In this document: positions 54,958 to 63,962 of the stretch, in pieces
How positions within the stretch are numbered: position 1 is the first letter of the stretch
How the letters are laid out: every line of letters begins with the position of its first letter
Assembly (NCBI GenBank): GCA_964496875.1
Contig: CAZCBH010000010.1
Span: 41,223-105,222, forward strand
Length of the DNA: 64,000 nt
Direction of reading: 5' to 3'
DNA from: RI-106 sp964496875
Lineage (GTDB): Bacteria; Cyanobacteriota; Vampirovibrionia; Obscuribacterales; Obscuribacteraceae
The notes under the pieces: model-generated
Databases searched by the model: none
Told to the model about the DNA's origin: nothing
What the model saw: the letters and a program-made list of their open reading frames with translations, nothing else
Made by a program: the position numbers and the translations under genes

Positions 54958-56982
54958 TCATTTTCTTGAGTGTTTTGGATTCAGCTCCCGAGACAGCTGC
55001 TCATATCGGGCTGCTTCAGTCTGATTGCCTACCTGTCGGAGGAAGTCCGCATAGCTGTTGTAAAACTCGGACATTTCTTCCCGGTTTATTGCCTTTCCTT
55101 TCCTCGCCAGCTCTATGGCTCGGGTCAAATTAGTCCTGGCCAGATCGAAGTGACTTCTATCCCTCTGCCATTGACCCAATTTGAGCAAGGCTCTGATATA
55201 TTCCGCCGAATCCTGAGGGGCTCTTTCCTCCAATTTGTTTTTGCGCTCTTGAATATGAACCACCTTTTCGTAGAGCTTGAGTTCGGTTATCTCCTGGATC
55301 TGGTCTTCTTTCTTCAGGCATTCCGCCAACTGCAGCTTTATATCTGCCAGTTCGAAATAATCTTTGCCGTAGAGCTCTGAATATAGCTCATCAGCCATCT
55401 CCAGAAGATTCTCTTCGACTGCATAAGCCTGGACCAGATCAAGTCTGCGAGCCAGCTCTATGAGAGCGGTGGAGTCGCCTTCCAGATTGAGCGGTTCTCT
55501 ATCGCGGAACAGTTTTGGATCTTTCCCTTTCGCTTTCAGTTTGGCGATGTAGTCTTTGGCCTGCTGCAACTCCTGGATATAGAGCTTGCCCCGGGACTGC
55601 CATCTCTCTTTCTCCAGTTCAGCCAGATGCTTGACCGTCTCTTGTTGTTTGATGTTCATTCCCAGTGAAGAGAAGACTTTGATTTGCTTTACGAGAGTCT
55701 CGAAAATCTTGTCGTAGTTTTTGACTTTACCGCCTAAATTTTCTGCGTCACCAAGGGCCCATTCCAAAACCGGTAGCGCGTTCGAGTACTGTTTATTGTG
55801 AATCTGAAAATCCGCGACAGTCATTAATAACTGCCATTTCAATTTCTTCAGCGGAGTGCCCGGATCCTCCTGAGGACCTTGATAGAAACAGATAACAGCA
55901 CCTACTAGTAAGAGTACGCCACCGAATATAGAGGCAAGGACTTTGCTCGAAACTCGGCTTTTCTGCTTTTTTCTTTTCTGGGGACGTCGTTCATAAGCCC
56001 GATTCAAGTTTGTGGAGGAACTGGCCACCAGCTGGCTCAAGGTTGCCGCCCTGGTGCCGTCACGCCTGACCTCGACCTTTGTTTCGAGGACTTCGGGAAG
56101 TTCATCGAGAACCTCTTGCATGTTCTCGTAGCGGTTCTCTCTTTTCTTTTCGAGGCACTGAAAAATTATCTTCTCCAGCTTCTTCGATATCTGGCAGCCG
56201 GGAGCCACTTCGGTGAGCGTGGGCGGTTCGTCTTCAACGTGCATCGCCATGGTCTCCACGGCGTTCTTGCCAAGAAAAGGAGGCAGACCGGTGACCGCCT
56301 CGTACATGACACAGCCGAAAGAGTAGATGTCCGAGCGAATATCCAGCTCCTCTGCCGAACATTGTTCAGGAGACATGTAGATCGGGCTGCCGAATACTTC
56401 ACCGGTCTGGGTCAGGGTGACAGACTGCTCAGAGTCGGCGATCATTTTTGCTATACCGAAGTCGACAATCTGAGCCAGGACAGAACCATCTTCTTCCAGA
56501 GTCAGAACAATATTTCTAGGCTTGAGATCCCGGTGGATGATATTGCGGGCGTGGGCATGAATCAGACCTTTGACTATCTGTCGAAAGATAATCACTGCAT
56601 CGGTTTCCAATAGCGGACCGTTATTCTCGATGATGTCGCCGAGGGTGGTTCCCTCGAGAAAGTCCATTACCAGGTAGGCGGTGTTGTCTTCATCGACACC
56701 GAAATCGAACACGGTGATAATATTCGGATGGGACAGGCTACTTGCCGCTTTGGATTCTTTTTTGAATCTCTCCACCGAAGTCGGATCGCTGATAAGGTGC
56801 TTGTGCAGTACTTTGAGAGCCACCAGCCTCTCCATGTATTTGTGCCTGGCTTTGTATACGGTGCTCATGCCACCGCGGCCAATGACCGAGATAATCTCAT
56901 ATTTACCGGCGAAATCTTTACCGATCAGAGGGTCTTTAGCGGTGTTCTCTGCGCCTTCTTTTGGATTGCTCTCTTCTGTCAT
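54958..56982 (-). CDS. Ser/Thr protein kinase with membrane helix and TPR region
   Basis: The 674-residue protein has a Hanks kinase domain: glycine loop GRGGMSTV (35-42), Lys57, HRDLKPRN from 150, DFG at 174-176, and SPIYMSPEQC. A basic linker and one membrane helix (about 348-367) follow. The remaining 300 residues contain TPR-like helices (for example HNKQYSNALPVLEWALGDAE and DSAEYIRALLKLGQWQRDRSHFD). It is the close cousin of the kinase at 42593 in plan, and its active residues are all present. It is followed at 78 bases by the degenerate histidine kinase gene, so cross-talk is possible but unproven. Confidence 0.94.
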   Translation of the reverse strand: MTEESNPKEGAENTAKDPLIGKDFAGKYEIISVIGRGGMSTVYKARHKYMERLVALKVLHKHLISDPTSVERFKKESKAASSLSHPNIITVFDFGVDEDNTAYLVMDFLEGTTLGDIIENNGPLLETDAVIIFRQIVKGLIHAHARNIIHRDLKPRNIVLTLEEDGSVLAQIVDFGIAKMIADSEQSVTLTQTGEVFGSPIYMSPEQCSAEELDIRSDIYSFGCVMYEAVTGLPPFLGKNAVETMAMHVEDEPPTLTEVAPGCQISKKLEKIIFQCLEKKRENRYENMQEVLDELPEVLETKVEVRRDGTRAATLSQLVASSSTNLNRAYERRPQKRKKQKSRVSSKVLASIFGGVLLLVGAVICFYQGPQEDPGTPLKKLKWQLLMTVADFQIHNKQYSNALPVLEWALGDAENLGGKVKNYDKIFETLVKQIKVFSSLGMNIKQQETVKHLAELEKERWQSRGKLYIQELQQAKDYIAKLKAKGKDPKLFRDREPLNLEGDSTALIELARRLDLVQAYAVEENLLEMADELYSELYGKDYFELADIKLQLAECLKKEDQIQEITELKLYEKVVHIQERKNKLEERAPQDSAEYIRALLKLGQWQRDRSHFDLARTNLTRAIELARKGKAINREEMSEFYNSYADFLRQVGNQTEAARYEQLSRELNPKHSRK

Positions 56983-57118
56983 ATAGTTCTGACTGGTCTG
57001 GTAGATTTATAGTAAGCCTTTTCGAATTCTAGCTTGCCTGGCAGAATGCTTAAAGCTATTTAGTTAATATATCTACTGGATGATTTTTAGGGCATTTTCT
57101 ATTAGACGGACAAGAATA

Positions 57119-58108
57119 ATGACCCATGTTCCGTGTAAATCTATAAAAGCGATAGAATTTTTTTCCGGAGTGGGTGCCTTCAGTCAGGCCTTGACCACTA
57201 TGCGCCGTTGTCCGATAGAAGTGGTAGCCGCCTTCGATCAAAATCATGAAGCCAATCGGGTTTATCTACAAAACTATGGACATGGTCCGATTACCAGAAA
57301 TCTGGCGTCTGTGAAGTCCGACGATATATGTTCAAGCGATTTCTGGTGGCTGAGCCCACCTTGCACACCTTACAGTATTCGGGGCAAGCGCAGGGACGAC
57401 GAGGACCCTCGCTCCCAGGCATTTTTGAACCTTCTTTCTCTTCTACCGGAGGCGCTGCCTGGTTATCTGATTGTGGAAAATGTGCTCGGCTTCGAAAGTT
57501 CGAGGACATTCGAGAGATTGGAGCGCTGCCTGGATGAGTGCGGTTATCGCCAACGCCTGGTCAAGCTCTGCACTACCGATTTCAATGTTCCGATGAGAAG
57601 ACCGAGGGTTTTTGTGGTGGCATCCAGGCCGACCCAGGAGCGAGGAGATTTGGCTTATGAGGAAGAGTCCATGCCTTCCTTTTCGGAGTACAAGGACGAA
57701 AGAACTCTAGTCGATTACCTGGGCGACCTGGATAATCCTGCTTATAATGTCAATCCTTCCATAGTCGAACGCTATCGTCAGGTCATGAATATCGTCGATC
57801 CCTTCGACCCCGAAACGATACTTATTTGTTTCACCCGGGGCTATTTCAGATGCAAGCAGGCAGGCGGCTCTCTTTTGCGCTTCGGAGATGCGGAGACCCT
57901 TCTACCTGTTCGCTATGTCTCGCCGCCGGATATAGCTAAGCTTCTTGGATTCTCAGAGCAATTCACCTTTCCTGAGGATATGACCGACACGACTCGCTGG
58001 CGTTTGATAGGCAATTCCGTTGACGTCAGAGCGATTCGCTATCTTCTTGGACTTTTAGGATTTGAAAATCAGACCCGATCTGTTGAATTACACACTGATC
58101 CCATTTGA
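57119..58108 (+). CDS. Dnmt2-like C5-cytosine methyltransferase (likely tRNA)
   Basis: The start at ATG 57119 (329 residues) sits just before motif I; an ATG at 57080 would add 13 residues. Motifs appear in order: FFSGVGAF (14-21), SPPCTPYS with catalytic Cys82, ENVLGFESS (120-128), RRPRVFVVA near 160-168, and GNSVDVRAI near 298-306. The short CFT tripeptide at 237-239 is the hallmark separating Dnmt2/TRDMT1 from DNA methyltransferases. Known Dnmt2 enzymes methylate C38 of tRNA; a Geobacter member prefers tRNA-Glu. No restriction gene is adjacent, which also argues against an R-M system. Function as a tRNA enzyme is inferred from motifs. Confidence 0.88.
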   Translation: MTHVPCKSIKAIEFFSGVGAFSQALTTMRRCPIEVVAAFDQNHEANRVYLQNYGHGPITRNLASVKSDDICSSDFWWLSPPCTPYSIRGKRRDDEDPRSQAFLNLLSLLPEALPGYLIVENVLGFESSRTFERLERCLDECGYRQRLVKLCTTDFNVPMRRPRVFVVASRPTQERGDLAYEEESMPSFSEYKDERTLVDYLGDLDNPAYNVNPSIVERYRQVMNIVDPFDPETILICFTRGYFRCKQAGGSLLRFGDAETLLPVRYVSPPDIAKLLGFSEQFTFPEDMTDTTRWRLIGNSVDVRAIRYLLGLLGFENQTRSVELHTDPI

Positions 58109-58179
58109 CCGTCGCATTAAAATAGAAAAAAGCCGCAGCCTGTAGAAAGAAAAGTTGTAGACGAGGAAGAGGAATATCA

Positions 58180-59208
58180 ATGTCGGACCCCGAATTGCAT
58201 GGGGATAATTTCAAAGAAGGAGCTGATGGTAAAGCCGTAAAGCGCAGCAGCACCGAGCGCCTTTTCTCCGATGCCCGTCTGACCTCGCTCCAGGTCGGAT
58301 CGAAGCAAGTTGTAGAGGGCAGAGACTTGCTTGCCCTCGAGACCACCGGCAGCGATTTCGTCTACATCCGTGATCAGGCTCTGATTGCCGCCTATCTGGA
58401 GAATCTGAAAGGAGATTGTCGCGATTACCCACTCAGTAAATATGCACAGAGATTTGACCAGACGGAAGAGAAGAGACTGGTGCTTGGACTGGGCGGAGAA
58501 TTCTTGATCACCGCTCTTATCGCTACTGCCGCGGTGGCGAGAGTAAGGGAGCAAGCTCCGGTCAGTGCCGAGTTGAGGATTCCCTGTGCCGAAATCGAAG
58601 CGATGGCTTATGGAGAACCGCATGCAGAACAGGCATCCGATTCTATAAAAGGTCAGAGAATTGCCGAGATCATGACATTGTCTACCGGCTTAAGCGGATC
58701 CCTGACGGATTACATGTTCGCCACTGGACGAGAACGACCGACTTTTATCATAGGAACAAGCGATACTCTGGTCTCCATCGCCGAGGCACTGTACGGAGAC
58801 GGATTGGTCGGCTATTTATTAGCCGACCTCAATCGTGACCGAACCGTGCAATATGAAAAAGACGGCAGGCGCTATGTCGAGACCAGAGCGCGTGAAGTCT
58901 TGAAGCTGCCTCTGGCGGATGACTTGAGCTGTTTTTCAAAGGTTGATCGAGACGGTCGACCTTTGCGTGCCCAGAATCTGGTGACGGTGGTGCAAGAGTC
59001 TGTCGTGGACCGAGAGGTGGTTGAGGAGCTTTTGCGACCGGTGGTGGTGGCACAAAAGAAAACGTCATTTTGGCCCGCGATAAAAGGGCTTGAGTTTTCT
59101 GCCGGAAGTACTGCAGAACTGAATCTTCGTCAGAGAAGCTATGATAAGCTGAAGTTGCGGTCGATAATTGCAGGTGGTATTAAACTAAGGCGCTCCATCG
59201 ATCTCTAG
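58180..59208 (+). CDS. Protein with LysM-like domain, unknown function
   Basis: The 342-residue product has a polar N-terminus, a hydrophobic stretch (about 101-121) that may be membrane-associated, and a LysM-like segment (about 189-245). The LysM-like segment reads GTSDTLVSIAEALYGDG, LLADLNRD and AREVLKLPL, matching the D-T-L-x-x-I-A and N-x-L-x-P layout. No signal peptide is clear. The rest is unfamiliar. GAGGAAGAGGA ends seven bases before the ATG, a strong ribosome site. It follows the Dnmt2-like gene by 71 bases on the same strand. The link between a tRNA enzyme and a LysM protein is probably only positional. Confidence 0.72.
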   Translation: MSDPELHGDNFKEGADGKAVKRSSTERLFSDARLTSLQVGSKQVVEGRDLLALETTGSDFVYIRDQALIAAYLENLKGDCRDYPLSKYAQRFDQTEEKRLVLGLGGEFLITALIATAAVARVREQAPVSAELRIPCAEIEAMAYGEPHAEQASDSIKGQRIAEIMTLSTGLSGSLTDYMFATGRERPTFIIGTSDTLVSIAEALYGDGLVGYLLADLNRDRTVQYEKDGRRYVETRAREVLKLPLADDLSCFSKVDRDGRPLRAQNLVTVVQESVVDREVVEELLRPVVVAQKKTSFWPAIKGLEFSAGSTAELNLRQRSYDKLKLRSIIAGGIKLRRSIDL

Positions 59209-59259
59209 AGAGTTCAGACGGCCTCGCAGAAAATGCTAAAAATGAGATTCCCGCAAGTC

Positions 59260-60018
59260 TTATTCGCTGAGGCCTAGATCGAGGTCATATTCATCCTCTA
59301 TCCATTCGCAGGCTTCTTCTCCTAGAGCCGGTAGCTCATCGGGATCCACCAGACCTCGTTTCAGTGCTTCGTAGACGATTCTAGTTCTTGGATTATAGAT
59401 TTCCATACCGGCTGACTCTTTGAGATGCGCTTCGGCTCCTTTGACCAGCTTGTTGAGCAGGTTGGATAATCTATTCTGCACTCCGCGCACACTTATGTGT
59501 CGTCTGGCTGCTATTGCTCTATCGGTAAGACCGATGGCTATATCCATCAAGGTTTCGAATTCCGAATCGGTTATGTTGTCGTCTTTCGAGGTCAGTCTCT
59601 TTTGAATGCCTGCCACGATCGGGTCTATAAAAGGATCTCCATCCATCAGAATCTGTCGGATAGCGGTCTCCAGCTTGTCATCGGATTCTCCTTTGATCAA
59701 ATAGCCATGAATAGCCTCGTCCGGCACTATCCGTCCCAGGCTGCGCACATAGGTCTCTCGATGAAACTGCGACCAGAAAAGTATTCTGGCATCTTTTCTT
59801 ACCTGCCAAATTTGCTCGGCTGCTTTGATGCCGTTCAACTCCGGCATCGAGATATCCATCACCACGAGGTCAGGACTGGAGGAGATAGCCAGCTCTACAC
59901 CGCTCTTACCGTCAGGGGCTTCCAGAATCTCCAGATCGTCGGCAATCACTTTTGCCAGAACCTCTCCGGCATGTTCCCTGAGAACCGGCATATCCTCCAC
60001 TATCAAGACTCTGACCAT
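59260..60018 (-). CDS. NarL-like response regulator
   Basis: The 252-residue product has a receiver domain with acidic pair Glu8-Asp9, phospho-acceptor Asp55 in VVMDISMPELNG and Lys in GYLIKGES. A C-terminal helix-turn-helix region (about 150-197, TDSEFETLMDIAIGLTDRAIAARRHISVRGVQNRLSNLL) follows. It matches the LuxR/FixJ family HTH only loosely. An unusual acidic tail of about 45 residues follows the HTH. AGGAGGAGGT upstream of the ATG is one of the strongest ribosome sites here. It is 16 bases after the histidine kinase gene and is surely its partner. Target genes are unknown. Confidence 0.92.
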   Translation of the reverse strand: MVRVLIVEDMPVLREHAGEVLAKVIADDLEILEAPDGKSGVELAISSSPDLVVMDISMPELNGIKAAEQIWQVRKDARILFWSQFHRETYVRSLGRIVPDEAIHGYLIKGESDDKLETAIRQILMDGDPFIDPIVAGIQKRLTSKDDNITDSEFETLMDIAIGLTDRAIAARRHISVRGVQNRLSNLLNKLVKGAEAHLKESAGMEIYNPRTRIVYEALKRGLVDPDELPALGEEACEWIEDEYDLDLGLSE

Positions 60019-60034
60019 ACGAAAGAACCTCCTC

Positions 60035-61147
60035 CTAAAGAGAGATATCGACTACGGTGCCTGTTCCTTTCTCCGCTCTTCTCCAATTTATACTGGCATT
60101 GATGATACCAGCTCGTTGCAGCATGAATTGCATCCCCCTGGACTCGATATTCACCCTGTCGGTATCGAATCCCTGACCATCATCGGCAATGGTTATATGC
60201 AGTTTCCCCTCTCTGTCGGTGATTAAACACCTGACCATATTTGCTCGAGCATGTTTGATGATGTTGTTCACCGACTCCTGAACAATTCTATAGAGCAGAC
60301 TTTTTTCAATGTCTCCCAGTTTCTCCAGTCTATCGGCATCGACATCGCAACGGAATCTCACTCTATATGCAGGTTCCGACTTCGAGGAGCCTTTCCTGAT
60401 CAACTCTTCGATCGCCTCTGAAAAACCGAGGTGCTCAAGGGCACCCGGACTCAGACTTTCCATAACCTCTCGTATCTCGTCCATGGACCTGGCGATGCCC
60501 TGGTCTATCTCGTCTGCCGATTCGGGGGACGGATCTTTCAAATAGTTCTGAAAGTTTCTGCGGGTCATCTTCAGTCCATGCAGAACTTGATCATGCAAAT
60601 CTCCGGCCAGGGTACGCCGGTCGACTTCGTCAGATCTGATCAGGTTGAGCCTGGAGAGCAGCAATTCGTTATAATCAACTGGCTTTTCTCTGGGTGCTGA
60701 TAGAGGCTCTTGCGAATCGTTGACTGTCTTTTTCTTCCAATAAGTGCCTATCGATACTGCTGCCATAAGTGCTGTCATACTGGAGAGCAAAAAGAACAAC
60801 GGCACCTCTGCCTTTAAGAGAAGAAATTCGGAAAAGACGATAATGGCGACAATCTGAAACAGGGCTAGCAAACGGATGCCGCCCGTCAGTCGGACCCCGC
60901 ACTGTGCACCGGCGGTAGTGACAAGAAGGAAAATCAAAAAGGATGCGACTATCCCCGCGCCCGAATCGAGATAGGCAAGACCATTGCTATTTCGAATTGA
61001 TAGGGGCAATTCCAAAAATGAAGAGAAGAATGCGATGGTAAAATTCTGGTCCGGGGAAGCGAATCGATAGGCCAGAAGCCAGAAAAGTATTGCAAGAGTT
61101 ACCGAGTAAAGGACCAGGCTATTGTCTCTGTTTGAACTCGAAGTCAT
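60035..61147 (-). CDS. NarX/DesK-type sensor histidine kinase
   Basis: The 370-residue product has a membrane region of about four to five helices (about 11-30, 62-80, 91-111, 117-135), then a HisKA_3 dimerisation domain. The phospho-accepting His185 lies in AGDLHDQVLHGLK. The ATPase domain has NIIKHARA (N-box), ADDGQGFD (G1) and a GMQFMLQRAG-like lid. All key residues are present, unlike the kinase at 53851. Its ATG overlaps the stop of the TPR gene by ATGA, and the response regulator follows. Few residues face outward, so it may sense the membrane or use the TPR protein as its sensor. Confidence 0.93.
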   Translation of the reverse strand: MTSSSNRDNSLVLYSVTLAILFWLLAYRFASPDQNFTIAFFSSFLELPLSIRNSNGLAYLDSGAGIVASFLIFLLVTTAGAQCGVRLTGGIRLLALFQIVAIIVFSEFLLLKAEVPLFFLLSSMTALMAAVSIGTYWKKKTVNDSQEPLSAPREKPVDYNELLLSRLNLIRSDEVDRRTLAGDLHDQVLHGLKMTRRNFQNYLKDPSPESADEIDQGIARSMDEIREVMESLSPGALEHLGFSEAIEELIRKGSSKSEPAYRVRFRCDVDADRLEKLGDIEKSLLYRIVQESVNNIIKHARANMVRCLITDREGKLHITIADDGQGFDTDRVNIESRGMQFMLQRAGIINASINWRRAEKGTGTVVDISL

Positions 61148-62028
61148 TTAGTCGGCTTTGGACGCGGGGTCGAAATAGAGAGGTTGTTAGCTATCCAGAA
61201 TTCGACACTATTTTTGGTGCCGTATTTTACTACCCAATCGATATGGTTTTTGGCTAGCTTGGGTTTATTCTGTCTCAAGAGATCCAGCGCCAGAAAGCAG
61301 TGGGCCTGGGTGGTATCATAGTCGCTGTTTTTGACCGACTCCAGTAGTTCATCGGGACTTACTTTTCCGTTGAGGTACTTCAACACGTCATAGGGCCAAT
61401 CCAGACGGGATAGTTTTTCCATGGAGGTCTTCAAGAGCTTGCTAGCACCGGCTTCATTCTTACTCTGCCTCAGACCTAAGATGGCAAGCACCGCTTCGTG
61501 TCCAGTGAACTTGCCGGTCCATTTAGTGCGGTTTAAGTAATCCTGCAGTTTCTGTGCCGCCTTATCGCCCTGGAAGTTGGCAAGAGCGGCTCCGGCATAA
61601 TTCAAACGGGCGTACGGGTCATCTGGGTTCAGTTTGGTTGCCCGGTCCAAATCGCTCAGCGCCAGATTCAGTTTTCCCTGCCGGAAATAGGAGACTCCTC
61701 GGTTGTTTAGCGCCAGGGCGTTGTTCGGGTTAAGTTTCAGGGCCTGGTTGAAATCGGCGATTGCTCTTGGGTAGTTCTCGAGCTGGTTGTAAGCGGTGCC
61801 CCGGTCAACTAAAGCGACAGCATCGCCGGGTTTTTGCTTGAGCGCGTTGGAGAATTCTCGGATGGCTCGATCATAGCTGCCCCGCACCAGATAATCTTTT
61901 CCGATCTCCACATGACTCGATGACAGATCGAAAGCAGAGACACTCTTGAACAGCTGCATCGATAGAGAAAAGATGGAAACTATCACCAGAGAAAGAATCG
62001 CAATCGCTAAAATCCTTGGTTTCGACAA
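61144..62028 (-). CDS. Exported or anchored TPR protein co-transcribed with a two-component system
   Basis: A TTG start gives 294 residues, with a GAGG-like ribosome site upstream. An N-terminal helix (about 7-27) anchors or exports the protein. Four canonical TPRs follow (about 41-165), such as YLVRGSYDRAIREFSNALKQKPGD and YRQGKLNLALSDLDRATKLNPDD-like repeats. The rest (165-290) is helical and less regular. The plan is like NlpI-type TPR proteins. The ATGA overlap with the sensor kinase gene means the three genes form one operon. The TPR protein may feed an external signal to the kinase; this is inferred from gene order alone. Confidence 0.9.
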   Translation of the reverse strand: MSKPRILAIAILSLVIVSIFSLSMQLFKSVSAFDLSSSHVEIGKDYLVRGSYDRAIREFSNALKQKPGDAVALVDRGTAYNQLENYPRAIADFNQALKLNPNNALALNNRGVSYFRQGKLNLALSDLDRATKLNPDDPYARLNYAGAALANFQGDKAAQKLQDYLNRTKWTGKFTGHEAVLAILGLRQSKNEAGASKLLKTSMEKLSRLDWPYDVLKYLNGKVSPDELLESVKNSDYDTTQAHCFLALDLLRQNKPKLAKNHIDWVVKYGTKNSVEFWIANNLSISTPRPKPTK

Positions 62029-62252
62029 AGCCTTTTCCTCTTTGCGGGCGTCGTTACCCAGTCATTTTATTCTGATAAACAAATCCAGAGTCCATTTGTT
62101 AACGTGTTTACATCCGTGATTACCATGTAAAGGTGTTTTATTTCTTTCATAAGGGCATATGAGTATAGACGCTCGGGAATAAGCCTGAAATCCAGGTGTT
62201 TTGCGTATTCACCGAGTTCTTCGAGACCGAATCAGTGGCTGTGACTTTTTAG

Positions 62253-63962
62253 ATGACCAACCCAACCAATAATTCTCCGCAAGATAACCGCGACCGGGTA
62301 AGCGAAGACGCTGCCAGGTCCCTGCAAAACATTCTCAATTCTGTCAGGACAGCTGTCGAAAATGAATTCGCCATCCAGCAAATGGAGTATGACGAGCTCT
62401 ACGGCGTCGATTCTGAAGAGTACGAAACCTACCAGAATAAAATTGGCACCTGGCTGAAGACCAATAAACTCATCGATATGGTGGCAGACTTGCTCCCTCT
62501 CTCCTTGATGATGGATATGGTTTCTCCATCGAATTCTACCGAGATGACCGAATCCAATTCTTCCACGCCGGTGGAGAATCCCTGGGGCGCCCCAGCTGAG
62601 GCGGAGCCCGTCCTGACCGTTCAGACTTCTCAAACTGGTCAGACCACTGCTCCGGAGAATCCCTGGGGGCAGCCCCCGGTTCAAGCTCAGGCACAGGTAG
62701 AGGCGGCAGACCCTGGCACGGTGGCAACTCCGGAGAATCCCTGGGCGGTTCCTGCCCAGCAGAGTTTTGCAGAAGCGGAAGTGGAAGTGGATCAGTCTTA
62801 CCAATCAGGTGCATACGCGGAACCGGCGCCCGAGCCCACTGAGTACGTTGCACCTGCTGACAATCCCTGGGGACAACCGGAAGCTCAACCTCAAACTCCA
62901 ATACAAGCACAAGCACCGGCAGATAACCCCTGGGGGCAACCGGAAGCCCAGCCTCAAACTCCAATACAAGCACAAGCACCGGTAGATAACCCCTGGGGGC
63001 AACCGGTAGCCCAACCTCAAGCTCCATTACAAGCACAAGCACCGGCAGATAACCCCTGGGGGCAACCGGTAGCCCAACCTCAGACTCAAGCTCAAGTGCA
63101 AGCACCGGCTTCGGCAGATAACCCCTGGGCGGCTCCACCGCAGCAGGAGATCGCCTCATATCAGAATGAAGCCAATGCCGGCTTTATACCTGATGTCAAT
63201 CCTGGCATTGAATCCGCTCCAGCCCATGCCGAAAACCCCTGGTCACAGCCCCAGGAAGACGCTTATCGGCAGGTTCAGGAACACCAGCCTATGCAGCAGC
63301 AGATGCCCGCACAGTCGGACAATCCCTGGGGCAGTCCCGTTGAATCCACTTTAACTCCTTCAATCTCTGCAACCTCTGCAGCCCCTCAGAATCCCTGGGG
63401 CAGCCCCGTTGAATCGCTTCCCGCGCCCCAGGCGCCGGAAGTCTCTTCAGGCGCCTGGCAGGATATTTCGGCAGGTTCTATTCCGGCGGTTCAACAAGGA
63501 ATGCCAGTAGCACCGGAGCAGCCTGCTGCTCCCAGTCTTGACGCGCTGTTTCCTCAAGCCCAGCCTCAGCAGCAAGAACATACGGATACCAGCACCGAGA
63601 GTGACTCTTATCTTCCCTCTCAGGCCTGGATGAGTTCGGATCCGGATATGCAGCCCACTATGCCGATGCCTCCCCCACCTCCTCCGATTCCGCCGACACC
63701 GGGTCCTGAGTATGCAGCCGAATCGAATCAATACTCACAAGCGGCTCAACCGGCAATGGACCTGGATGCAATAGGCGACGATCAGTTCGGTGATCTTGAA
63801 GATGACACCGTCCAGGGTGCTGAGCAACCGGCTTCGTTCATGCCTCCTGCCCCACCGCCGATGCCACCGGTGCCGCCTGCCGATCCTTCTTCTGGGCAGC
63901 CTGCGGCGGAGGAAAAGGAAGAGGATAAATTCAAATTCGATCCTTCTTCTGCCTGGGGCTAA
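62253..63962 (+). CDS. Pro/Gln-rich protein with NPWG repeats
   Basis: In this 569-residue protein the first 90 residues are helical and acidic, with SLQNILNSVRTAVENEF and LIDMVADLLPLSLMMDM. The rest is low complexity, rich in Pro, Gln and Ala, and carries about a dozen NPW-G/A/S motifs. Residues about 202-287 are encoded by tandem 63-base units. Further on are PPPPPPIPPTPGP and PPAPPPMPPVPP stretches that could bind SH3/WW-like or profilin-like partners. There is no signal peptide. The repeated tryptophan motif may serve multivalent binding to one partner. The last residues SSAWG lie in a 22-base repeat that runs past the window. Confidence 0.78.
   Translation: MTNPTNNSPQDNRDRVSEDAARSLQNILNSVRTAVENEFAIQQMEYDELYGVDSEEYETYQNKIGTWLKTNKLIDMVADLLPLSLMMDMVSPSNSTEMTESNSSTPVENPWGAPAEAEPVLTVQTSQTGQTTAPENPWGQPPVQAQAQVEAADPGTVATPENPWAVPAQQSFAEAEVEVDQSYQSGAYAEPAPEPTEYVAPADNPWGQPEAQPQTPIQAQAPADNPWGQPEAQPQTPIQAQAPVDNPWGQPVAQPQAPLQAQAPADNPWGQPVAQPQTQAQVQAPASADNPWAAPPQQEIASYQNEANAGFIPDVNPGIESAPAHAENPWSQPQEDAYRQVQEHQPMQQQMPAQSDNPWGSPVESTLTPSISATSAAPQNPWGSPVESLPAPQAPEVSSGAWQDISAGSIPAVQQGMPVAPEQPAAPSLDALFPQAQPQQQEHTDTSTESDSYLPSQAWMSSDPDMQPTMPMPPPPPPIPPTPGPEYAAESNQYSQAAQPAMDLDAIGDDQFGDLEDDTVQGAEQPASFMPPAPPPMPPVPPADPSSGQPAAEEKEEDKFKFDPSSAWG
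62856..63113 (+). repeat. Tandem 63-base coding repeat (about four units)
   Basis: Units begin at 62856, 62919, 62982 and 63045, each coding ADNPWGQPxAQPQxPxQAQAP-like 21-residue blocks; the fourth is longer by six bases. The near identity of the DNA points to recent duplication or ongoing slippage and gene conversion. Confidence 0.9.

Noticed and set aside
57119..58108. Restriction-modification system
   Set aside because: No endonuclease or specificity gene is adjacent and the CFT motif points to a Dnmt2-like tRNA enzyme.
62856..63113. CRISPR-like array
   Set aside because: The 63-base units are contiguous coding repeats without unique spacers, and no cas genes are present.
62536..63159. 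207-codon minus frame over the NPWG repeats
   Set aside because: Its repeats are simply the reverse complement of the repeated coding DNA.
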